A stretch of 56,038 bases of DNA. It comes from Dechloromonas sp. Dech2017. GTDB taxonomy: Bacteria; Pseudomonadota; Gammaproteobacteria; Burkholderiales; Rhodocyclaceae. Location: contig SSXW01000027.1 of assembly GCA_009469585.1 (NCBI GenBank), positions 1 through 56,038 on the forward strand, read 5' to 3'. Both the position numbers and the translations under genes were made by a program. The stretch's first letter is position 1. Each line of letters begins with the position of its first letter. The notes below the pieces were generated by a model. That model made no database searches. It was not told where the DNA came from and saw only the letters and a list, made by a program, of their open reading frames with translations. This document shows, piece after piece, positions 28,220-35,488 of this stretch.

Positions 28220-28372
28220 GCAGACTTGATCCAGTCAGCAACTGAAGGTCTATTACTTGAGTCGGAGCCTCGCGTAGGCAGTGGCCGCGGCACTGCCTTC
28301 GGCGATGATGCTGTCGTCCCCGAACTCAACATCAATGCCATCGGGCAGCATGTCACGCGCCATCGATTTCAG
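28220..28372 (-). pseudogene. Degenerate fragment of a DUF2779 nuclease gene
   Basis: These 153 bases align with 28,748-28,901, inside the 3' part of the intact DUF2779 gene, with shared runs such as GCAGACTTGAT and CATGTCACGCGCCATCG. Similarity is highest from 28,264 to 28,372 and fades beyond. The frame is not kept open. It looks like the remnant of a second, diverged DUF2779 copy or of a recombination event that exchanged one copy for another. The surrounding 28,122-28,664 contains no intact gene. Confidence 0.7.
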
Positions 28373-28484
28373 TTTTTTGTGCGAATACTACACTTCGTCG
28401 TCGCCGTGGGAAGGCAGATGATGATTGGATATGTGACGCGTATCCACTGTCTCAGTTAGGTGGCGGTGAGCGACGATCTACAGA

Positions 28485-28586
28485 AGATGAGCGATTATTG
28501 CTCAATCATCTGCTAGAGAAGATATACCATCTCTGAGCTATGGCTGCCAAAGCGCGATGGCAATATGAAGATGGTATATTTTCTCT
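28485..28586. repeat. Two adjacent hairpins, one with an 18-bp near-perfect stem
   Basis: AGATGA...TCATCT with inner GAGC/GCTC forms a first hairpin (28,485-28,511). Next, AGAGAAGATATACCATCT (28,515-28,532) pairs with AGATGGTATATTTTCTCT (28,569-28,586) with a single mismatch around a 36-base loop. The stretch is AT-rich and lies between the helicase cassette and the DUF2779 gene, whose ends both point towards it. It could be a bidirectional terminator, a small structured RNA or the trace of a mobile element. Confidence 0.55.
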
Positions 28587-28664
28587 CAACTATCTTTGCA
28601 AAATGATCATGGGTAGATTGAGGATGCTGCCCTGGTGATATCGGTAAATTAAGACAGGGCAGGC

Positions 28665-30632
28665 TCAATCCTCAGCGCATTCGGCTCGCCACGCTTCGAC
28701 AACCATGGCCATGGCCAGCGTGTCGAGCTCACAGTAACGAAGCAGGGCAGACTTGATTCGGTCCCGAGTGAGAGTGTCCATCTGCTCAAACTGGAGCCTG
28801 GCGTAGGCCGTGGCCGCGGCACCGCCCTCGGCAATGATGCTGTCGTCGGCAGCACGCTCATCAATGCCGGCAGGTAGCATGTCACGCGCCATCGCTTTCA
28901 GCCGGTTATAGGGATCGGACACCGTGCCGTCACTGCCGACATCGATCCACGCGAATCCTTCAGGACGGGCGAAATTGAGGCTCGGCATCCCGCTGGGGGC
29001 GCCGTAGACCTGCCGGCTGTATTTCGCCTTCAGTTCATCCGATCCCTTCAGGATGGCAGGCAACACTTTCTTGATCGAGCTGCTGCCATGCGTATCCGGG
29101 TGGAAATATGCTTTCCCAGCGAGATCGCAGAGATCGACTATCGCACGATCTCCACCTTTGGTCAGGCTACCCAGGAAATTCATCAGTTCTTCCTGGTCAT
29201 CCTGTGGGTTGTCGTCCTCCATCAGTTGCCGCGCGATGGCGTTCAAGATCGTGTTTTCGTGATGGCTCCACATGAACACGGTGCCGTCGTCATTGCATAG
29301 ATCACGCATCAATGCCCGAGCGAAATCGTAGTTCGGAAAAACACCCGGCTCGGCGCACAGGAACTGGCCAACGTGGCGCACATCTCCATTTGCTTCCATC
29401 ACATGGTGGGAGAACTGAAAGGCGAGCGATTCGTAGGGACGCATCCCCGCATGAAAAGGCAATGCAACCGCCGCGGTTTCGAAATCAATGAAGTGGTACG
29501 GGAAGCGCCACCCGGTCATCTCGTTGCGGACGAGCGTCGTCTCCAGGTAGTAGCCCCGTGCGCGGTCTTCGTCTGGAAGTCCGGCGACTTGCATCCATTG
29601 CCTTTGCTTGATCGACATCCCGTTTGGACCAGGTTCTTCATCGAAATCCCCGAGATCGTCCTTCTGGACCTGCGAGAGCTTGTAGATGCCTTGATCGATC
29701 AGACTCTGCTTCTTGCGGCAGTTGTACAGGTCAAGGACCGTACCGATGGCAAAATCAGCATCAGTCCAGCCAAGTGCCTCCTTCCAGCACTCACGAAATC
29801 CGCTTGTGAGATATCCATCCGCCGGCGCATCGAACTGGCACCCGCCACAATGCGCGCCAATCGGTGGCACCACCGGTTGGTCGGTCGCGTAATGTTTGGC
29901 CCAGAAGTTGGCCGCCTCGGCAAAGGGCAGAGGGCCGCCAGGAAATCCCAGGGGCGATGCCAGGATGTCGGCAACCGAGGTGGAGACATCGACCTTTGCC
30001 AGCAGGAGTTCAGCCAGTGCCTGGCCATCGACGCCGGGCGGGATTTTGGTTTCTACCTCCCGGTCGGGTAGGATCCGAAACATTTGGTTGATCCCACCAA
30101 CCGGGGCGGTCTGGGCTTTGTCCGGCATCATCAGGAAGGTCTTGATAACAGCGCCCGGGAAGGCTTGTTGCAGCACCCAGGTCTGGAACGCCGCGTCCTG
30201 AAAATAAGGGAGCATGTTCGATCGGATGCCGCCCCTAGCCCCGAAAAGCTCGGGTTTCTCTGAGTTATACGACTTGGCTTTCACTTCGATGAGCTCGAAG
30301 CTATTTCCGTCTTTCACGAGCACGTCGATGCGAATGAAGAAGTCGCCGACGCGGATGGCGGGTTCGAACAGGACGACGCGGTCGCGGGCCAGAAGCTTCA
30401 TGGTGGTTGCTTCGGCGGTGGCGTGATCGGTATCGTGGATCTCGATACCTTCGGGATAGCGCAGCTTCGCCAGGGCGCCGACTTGGTAGCCACCCTCAGC
30501 GAGCATTTCCATGAAAGCGTCACCGGCCATCATGTCTGGGTAGATGTCCCTTTTCCCGGTGTAGAACAGCTTACGCGGGCAGTCGACGGCGAGCTTGAAA
30601 CGAGACTTGGTGAGGTAGCGTGGCTTGCTCAT
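28665..30632 (-). CDS. Cas4/RecB-like plus DUF2779 nuclease, 655 aa
   Basis: The N-terminal half resembles Cas4/RecB-type PD-(D/E)XK nucleases: LTKSRFKLAVDCPRKLFY with C18, then IRIDVLVK...FELIEVKAKS (the D...ExK core near residues 100-120), and a later Cys pair C262/C265 in CGGCQF that could complete an iron-sulphur site. The C-terminal half is DUF2779, beginning YHFIDFETAAVALP with D383 and E385 as a DEDD-exonuclease-like motif, continuing with WSHHENTILNAIARQL and ending with YCELDTLAMAMVVEAW. It is cytoplasmic. It follows a 74-aa membrane protein with one base between stop and start. Function is not established for DUF2779; a DNA end-processing role in defence or repair is plausible. Confidence 0.8.
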   Translation of the reverse strand: MSKPRYLTKSRFKLAVDCPRKLFYTGKRDIYPDMMAGDAFMEMLAEGGYQVGALAKLRYPEGIEIHDTDHATAEATTMKLLARDRVVLFEPAIRVGDFFIRIDVLVKDGNSFELIEVKAKSYNSEKPELFGARGGIRSNMLPYFQDAAFQTWVLQQAFPGAVIKTFLMMPDKAQTAPVGGINQMFRILPDREVETKIPPGVDGQALAELLLAKVDVSTSVADILASPLGFPGGPLPFAEAANFWAKHYATDQPVVPPIGAHCGGCQFDAPADGYLTSGFRECWKEALGWTDADFAIGTVLDLYNCRKKQSLIDQGIYKLSQVQKDDLGDFDEEPGPNGMSIKQRQWMQVAGLPDEDRARGYYLETTLVRNEMTGWRFPYHFIDFETAAVALPFHAGMRPYESLAFQFSHHVMEANGDVRHVGQFLCAEPGVFPNYDFARALMRDLCNDDGTVFMWSHHENTILNAIARQLMEDDNPQDDQEELMNFLGSLTKGGDRAIVDLCDLAGKAYFHPDTHGSSSIKKVLPAILKGSDELKAKYSRQVYGAPSGMPSLNFARPEGFAWIDVGSDGTVSDPYNRLKAMARDMLPAGIDERAADDSIIAEGGAAATAYARLQFEQMDTLTRDRIKSALLRYCELDTLAMAMVVEAWRAECAED

Positions 30633-30633
30633 T

Positions 30634-30858
30634 TCAGTGTCCCCCGGTATGGGTTGCGAACCACGAATTCAAGCACGCCCACGCAGCAAAAAATCCAGAA
30701 TCGCCCCGTTTTTTCTCACGGATTGCGCCGATGAGATTGATGATCGCCGACCCCGTCAGTAGGGCAAAACCAAGCATTGGGATACCGGTCGCAAGTGCGA
30801 CGCCGCCTGCGACGGATGCAAGTTTGGGGACTTGTTGAAACAGATTGGGGTGGGGCAT
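30634..30858 (-). CDS. Small membrane protein upstream of the DUF2779 nuclease, 74 aa
   Basis: A short protein with one long or two short hydrophobic segments (about residues 14-45: ASVAGGVALATGIPMLGFAL, then TGSAIINLIGA), a basic stretch REKKRG and a Trp-containing tail. The start is well supported by GGAGGT 4 bases before the ATG. Its TGA is separated by a single A from the ATG of the nuclease gene, so the two are almost certainly cotranslated. Unknown family. A membrane anchor or small membrane partner for the nuclease is the obvious guess. Confidence 0.65.
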   Translation of the reverse strand: MPHPNLFQQVPKLASVAGGVALATGIPMLGFALLTGSAIINLIGAIREKKRGDSGFFAAWACLNSWFATHTGGH

Positions 30859-31353
30859 GTGACCTCCGAAATACGCTTAAATTGCGCTTGGGAGGCCGGG
30901 AATAGCATGCCCAAGCTACGTCAGTTCTGTGATAGATTTCCAATTGGCATAGGTGCAAGAAATCGTATTGATGAATTTTTCTTAGGCATAGCTAGATGAC
31001 TCCATTTAGGCAGTTCAGGTCTCGCTTAGGTAAATCGACTTCAAGTTATTGATAAATATATATAAATTATGGTCAGGTAAACCGCTACATGAATTTCGAT
31101 CAGATCCCGGAATTCGTCGAGCAGGCCGCCACTGTTGAGATGTAAGCGATTTAAGGAGGAGTTGTCTGTCTAAGCATTAGGCAGATTTACCTCTTTTTAA
31201 GTTGTTGATTTACATAGATGCGCCTCGCTGATCTTAGACAGGTCAGTGAGGCGTTTCTATTGGTAATGTATGAATTTGGCATTGGTCGGATTGCTTGGAA
31301 TCGCCAGCGAGCCAGGGTGTGCTTGTTCTGGATAATCCTTGGCCAGAAAACGC
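30859..31353. other. AT-rich intergenic stretch between DUF2779 operon and Fic gene
   Basis: No gene is supported. The segment holds two diverged direct repeats of about 20 bases (TCAAGTTATTGATAAATATA at 31,041 and TTAAGTTGTTGATTTACATA at 31,197; 15 of 20 identical, both preceded at some distance by TTAGG), and the hairpin listed separately. A 19-codon frame at 31,089 is too short to call. The promoter of the small-membrane-protein/DUF2779 pair must lie at its left end, but I cannot point to it. Confidence 0.5.
31221..31253 (+). terminator. Hairpin, possible rho-independent terminator
   Basis: CGCCTCGCTGA pairs with TCAGTGAGGCG (10 of 11 positions) around an 11-base loop and is followed by TTTCTATT on the plus strand. 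No plus-strand gene ends here. It lies about 100 bases beyond the stop of the minus-strand Fic gene, so it may serve a lost or non-coding transcript. Confidence 0.45.
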
Positions 31354-32913
31354 TTAGGTTCCAACTGCGCGTAGCATGCTGCATGCAATGAATTCCGCGA
31401 AGGGTCGAAGGTCTTCATCGACGCTGGCGGTCTCCAGTGCCTGCATGTAGATGGCACGATCCTCGACATGGATGACGGTCCAGGGGTAGCCCCCGGCGGC
31501 GAGCAGGACGTTCATCGCAAAGCGGGCAGTGCGACCATTACCGTCCTGATAGGGGTGCACGAAACCAAAAAGCCAGTGTCCGAGTACGGCGCGGACAAAA
31601 GGGTCTATCTCGGCCTGGATACACTCGCGTAGCGCCTCCATGCCGTCGCGTACGTCATCCTTGTGAGGAGGGGAGTGCAGGGAGCCGCGGAGGAAGGCCG
31701 AGTCTCGACGGTAACCCACCAAGTCAGCAATCTTCAAAATGCCGGCAGTCACGGACGGGCCGAAGAGTTTCTGGTACCAGGACTGGTGCTTTTCTGCGAA
31801 AAGCAGTCCTGCCAATTCAGGCTTGCTTTCCCGGAACTCATAAACCTGCGCTGCCGCGTCGCGCACAAGCTCAAAGGCGTCCAGATAGCCGCGGGCTGCC
31901 ATGGCAGCGGCTTGCTGCTGATCGGCGACATCAGTCAGTGGGTTCCAACCTTCGTCGGCAATTCGACGAATCAACTCTGGCGTAACGCGGTATCGCTCAA
32001 TTGAAAGCGAGTGGTATGCATCTTCAACGCGGATTGCCTGGACTCTCGCCAAGTATTCAGTGGCTGTTACGTTGAGTGTGCCGCCAACAGGTTTGCTCGC
32101 TATGACGGTATTGCGGTGCTGCGCCCAGAGCGCATGCACGCGGGCATACAGGGCTGATTTTCCCAGCGTCCCGAGCGCAAAGACCGGTGTCTCGTCGAAG
32201 GGGCGTTCATCCGTCTTGAGCTGGATGCCCAAACCGGCAAGTTGGGCGAGAACAGCATCTGAAAAATCACCGCGGCCTACCTGGCGATAAGCCGACAGTA
32301 CTCGCTGAAGTCCGGCCCGATTGACGTCCGCCAAGGCGGCTAGCTCGGCGGGATCCTGCAATTGCGCCATGACGATCTGTACTTCGCGGCCGTACACTGC
32401 AAAATGCCGGGGTGGCAAGTTGACCAGGCAATAGGGGGCCGTCATGCACCGTAAGCCGTGGATGTACAGCGTTTGCTCGGGCGTCGGAAAAGTCGAGCGC
32501 CCCGGGAACAGTGCAACGGTGTGGCCGAAGGCCAGTTCTTGAACCTGACTCTGATTGACGGCGAGCATGACGTTGACGGTTTTCGGAATCACCGTATGTT
32601 GCGCATGCCGGAGTAGCGAATGCTCTGCCGTCAGGCAGTAGCCTGTGTCGAAGCGCTCACTCAGATAGCGCGTGAGGTACTCCCAAAAATTCGCAAAAAA
32701 TGGAGTGGTATCGCCCTGCTCGGCCGTGGGGTGGGAAACGAAATACCATCCCCGCAAAATTTCTCGTAGATAGCCGGCTTCGAGCAGGAGCAGGCGATTG
32801 GCGTTGCTGATTTGCGGCCCGCGGACAACACCGCGCTCCGAGCCAAGGACGCCATGCAACTCCTCAAGGGCTCGGGCTAACTTCTGTCGTGCGCTTAGAC
32901 GGGGGCGGGCCAT
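31354..32913 (-). CDS. Fic-domain protein with N-terminal AbiEi-like wHTH region, 519 aa
   Basis: The Fic motif HPYQDGNGRTAR begins with the catalytic H453, so AMP- or other nucleotide transfer is expected to be active. Upstream, SLSIERY near residue 300 resembles the inhibitory (S/T)xxxE(G/N) motif but has Arg after the Glu. The first roughly 200 residues look like an AbiEi-type antitoxin or regulator: ANRLLLLEAGYLREILRGWYFVSHP (winged helix), then TGYCLTAEHSLLRHAQHTVIP and a strand-rich domain. Such a fusion would bind its own promoter, where four AAACATG repeats occur. The ATG at 32,913 falls just after the last of these. The target protein is unknown. Confidence 0.8.
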   Translation of the reverse strand: MARPRLSARQKLARALEELHGVLGSERGVVRGPQISNANRLLLLEAGYLREILRGWYFVSHPTAEQGDTTPFFANFWEYLTRYLSERFDTGYCLTAEHSLLRHAQHTVIPKTVNVMLAVNQSQVQELAFGHTVALFPGRSTFPTPEQTLYIHGLRCMTAPYCLVNLPPRHFAVYGREVQIVMAQLQDPAELAALADVNRAGLQRVLSAYRQVGRGDFSDAVLAQLAGLGIQLKTDERPFDETPVFALGTLGKSALYARVHALWAQHRNTVIASKPVGGTLNVTATEYLARVQAIRVEDAYHSLSIERYRVTPELIRRIADEGWNPLTDVADQQQAAAMAARGYLDAFELVRDAAAQVYEFRESKPELAGLLFAEKHQSWYQKLFGPSVTAGILKIADLVGYRRDSAFLRGSLHSPPHKDDVRDGMEALRECIQAEIDPFVRAVLGHWLFGFVHPYQDGNGRTARFAMNVLLAAGGYPWTVIHVEDRAIYMQALETASVDEDLRPFAEFIACSMLRAVGT

Positions 32914-32921
32914 TTGATTGC

Positions 32922-32997
32922 CATGTTTGAGCGGGATTTATCACCATGTTTTGATGATTAAAATCTACATGTTTAACTAAAAATAATCAACATGTTT
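32922..32997 (-). promoter_or_regulatory. Four phased AAACATG repeats upstream of the Fic gene
   Basis: Read on the Fic strand, AAACATG occurs at 32,997, 32,975, 32,951 and 32,928 (first bases), spaced 22, 24 and 23 bases, about two helical turns. Three of the four are followed within three bases by GAT. The copy nearest the gene lies within the ribosome-binding region. This array looks like a cooperative operator for the Fic protein's own winged-helix part. Confidence 0.6.
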
Positions 32998-33037
32998 TGT
33001 TTTTATTAACCCGTTGTGACTCCGTTGGCGTGAAGCG

Positions 33038-33130
33038 ACGGTCGAGATGTAAATTTCGATTTTGGCCGGATTTTCCGGTCGACCGTAGCATTCAAAATGG
33101 CCCTCCTCGGGAAACCGGCGGGGGCTATTT
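33038..33130 (+). repeat. Dispersed intergenic repeat, copy 1 (with hairpin)
   Basis: A copy of the repeat that recurs at 39,230, 40,461, 46,867, 46,910, 50,550 and 53,595. It runs ACGGTCGAGATG, then TTTCGATTTTGGCCGGA and TTTTCCGGTCGACCG. As at 39,230, it is followed by a hairpin with facing C-rich and G-rich arms (33,099-33,126). It lies within the 32,914-33,226 gap and is the leftmost copy, just where the island gives way to core genome. Confidence 0.6.
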
Positions 33131-33226
33131 ATTTGTCGTATTAGGCATGATCGTTCCGGAGGAATTCGTTGTCTGACCCCGAGGGTTCCTGCGCTGGTGG
33201 CGGCACCCAAGTTCATCCCCGGAGCG

Positions 33227-35488
33227 TCAGCGCTTCGCTGTGTGGCGATACCAGCCCACGAATTCATCCGATGTCATTGGACGGCTGATCAGATAGCCTT
33301 GGGCATGGTCACAGCCAAAGTCGCGCAAGCGGCTTATTGCCGCTTCGGATTCGATGCCTTCCGCGACCACCTTCAAACTCAGGGTCTGGCCCAAGGCGAT
33401 GATGGCCTTGGTAACGGCCATGCTGAGAGGATCGCTTTCCATCCTCTGCACGAAGGACTGGTCGATCTTGAGCATGTCCAGCGGCAATCGTGTCAATAGA
33501 TTCAGACTGGAATAACCGATCCCGAAATCGTCCAGGGCGATCCGCACGCCGAGCTCGCGAAGGCGGCGCAGGCTGGCGATGACCTCGTCTACGCGTTCTA
33601 TGAAGGCGCTTTCCGTCACCTCCAGCTGGAAACAACTCGGGTTGTTTCCACCGCCCGAGAGGATGCGCGTGAATCGTTCGACGAAGTCGGGCTGCTTGAA
33701 CTGCAGCGGTGATACGTTGATGGATACCATGACTGACCGAATGCCCTGCTCCTGCCACTGTTGCTGTTGGCGGCACACGGCTGCCGCGACCCATTCACCG
33801 AGAGCGCCAATCAGACCGCAGGATTCTGCAACGGGTATGAATTGCTGCGGCTCGGTCATCTTGCCCGAGTGGCCGGCGAGGCGTATCAGGGCTTCCACGC
33901 CCACCAACCGACCGTTCTGCAAGTCGATGACAGGCTGATAGTGCAACAAGAATGCGTCATGCTGAAGCGCGTGGCGGATCTGCGTTTCCAGATCAAGGGT
34001 CTGGGCCGCGCGCTGCGCCATATCATGCGAATAAAAGTGGAAGGTAGCCCGCCCCGAACTTTTGGCCTGATACATCGCCAGGTCGGCCGCGTGGATCAGG
34101 GTGTCGATGTCGCGACCGTGATCCGGGTAACAGCTGATCCCGATCGAAGGGGTGATGGTGAGGTGTTTCGATGCGAATGAAATCGGACTGCTCAAGCTCG
34201 AAATGATGTGTCGGGCTACCGTAGCGGCCCGCTCGCGGTCGGCGTTCAAATGCGGCAGCAGGATCACGAACTCATCGCCGCCCAGGCGTCCCACCAAGTC
34301 CGCCTGGCGTGTGCATTCGGTCAGGCGCTTGGCAATCTCCAGAAGTACCTGGTCGCCCGTTTCGTGTCCGAACTGATCGTTGATCTGTTTGAAGCGGTCC
34401 AGATCGACGAACAGGATAGCGCCTTCGCTTTGGCTACGTTGCGCCTCGGCAAGCTGGTGGCGGCTGTACTCGAAAATCAAGGCTCGATTGGGCAAGCCGG
34501 TCAGGGGGTCGTGCAGGGCAACCTCCCGGGCGTGCTCTTCGGCACGCTTGCGCTCATCGATATCCGTTACCGAGCCGATGTAGCCGATGAACTCCCCGTC
34601 CTGCGAAATGCGCGGCCGGCCGGTATTGATCACCCAGCGATAGCTGCCATCGGCACGACGCAGGCGGTATTCGTGCTCGAAGGCTTCGCGACGCCGGGTC
34701 GCCTCACGAAATCCGCCGTCCACCGTCCCTCGGTCCTCGGCATGAAGTGCCTCCAGCCAGCCATGTCCCATCCCGGCACCAACTGCCAGCCCGGTGAAGT
34801 CATACCAGCCCTGGCTGATGTAGTCGCAGAGGCCATCGGAATCGGCGACCCACAGCATGGCGGGCGCGGAATCGGCCATGTCGCGGAAACGCGCCTCGCT
34901 TTCACGCAACGCAGCCTCCATATTCTCCCGTTCAGTCATGTCGATGAGTACCATCAAACATTCACCTGCCTTGCCGCTATCGTTCGTCTGCGCAAGGGCC
35001 TCGACATGGGCGGTGAAACAGGAACCGTCCGGCCTCGCCATTTCGAGCTCGCAGGTCGCTCGTCCACGGCACTTCATGGCATGACGCAGACAGGCGAAGA
35101 AGTGGTCCTGATCCTGGCTGTCGACGAAGTCCTGGAGGCGCATCTTGCTCAGAGCGTTCCCTTCCGCAGCAAGCAGTTCGACGCCGGTGCGATTGACCTG
35201 AAGGATGTGACCCTTGGCATCGAGTCTCAAGTACGCCACCGGAGCTTCGTTGAACAAATGGGAATAGCGGTCGCGGGCCTTTTCGAGCGCAGCCTGACTT
35301 TGGCGCAATTCGTCGTTCTGCATCTCCAGTTCGATATGCTGCACGTCGAGTTCATGCACCAGCTGGCGAATCTCATCAGGGGCGAGACAGGAGACATCGC
35401 GCTCATCGCGGGGCTGTTTCCGGGCACGTATTTCTGCCCGGCTGCGCAGTCGGGCGAGACCCTCCTTGGGGTGCACGGGCTTGTCCAT
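33227..35488 (-). CDS. PAS-PAS-GGDEF-EAL cyclic-di-GMP protein, 753 aa
   Basis: Order: a helical N-terminus (about 1-80), a PAS domain starting RYSHLFNEAPVAYLRLD, a second PAS with PAC (FRDMADSAPAMLWVADSDG... IGYIGSVTDIDERKRAEE), GGDEF (GRLGGDEFVIL, with the inhibitory RxxD site RQAD five residues before) and EAL (VEALIRL, FQLEVTES, ALDDFGIGYSSL, KIDQSF, VVAEGIES). All residues for diguanylate cyclase and phosphodiesterase activity seem present, with Ile for the usual Thr in DDFGTGYSS. There are no membrane segments, so it is a cytoplasmic sensor. The frame is open to 35,677, but ATG 35,488 shares TGATG with the stop of the CheB-CheR gene, so the two are coupled. Confidence 0.9.
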   Translation of the reverse strand: MDKPVHPKEGLARLRSRAEIRARKQPRDERDVSCLAPDEIRQLVHELDVQHIELEMQNDELRQSQAALEKARDRYSHLFNEAPVAYLRLDAKGHILQVNRTGVELLAAEGNALSKMRLQDFVDSQDQDHFFACLRHAMKCRGRATCELEMARPDGSCFTAHVEALAQTNDSGKAGECLMVLIDMTERENMEAALRESEARFRDMADSAPAMLWVADSDGLCDYISQGWYDFTGLAVGAGMGHGWLEALHAEDRGTVDGGFREATRRREAFEHEYRLRRADGSYRWVINTGRPRISQDGEFIGYIGSVTDIDERKRAEEHAREVALHDPLTGLPNRALIFEYSRHQLAEAQRSQSEGAILFVDLDRFKQINDQFGHETGDQVLLEIAKRLTECTRQADLVGRLGGDEFVILLPHLNADRERAATVARHIISSLSSPISFASKHLTITPSIGISCYPDHGRDIDTLIHAADLAMYQAKSSGRATFHFYSHDMAQRAAQTLDLETQIRHALQHDAFLLHYQPVIDLQNGRLVGVEALIRLAGHSGKMTEPQQFIPVAESCGLIGALGEWVAAAVCRQQQQWQEQGIRSVMVSINVSPLQFKQPDFVERFTRILSGGGNNPSCFQLEVTESAFIERVDEVIASLRRLRELGVRIALDDFGIGYSSLNLLTRLPLDMLKIDQSFVQRMESDPLSMAVTKAIIALGQTLSLKVVAEGIESEAAISRLRDFGCDHAQGYLISRPMTSDEFVGWYRHTAKR

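Noticed and set aside
31089..31145. 19-codon frame beginning MNFDQIPEFV
   Set aside because: Protein-like, but too short, with no ribosome site and no context; may be a relic, but I cannot support it.
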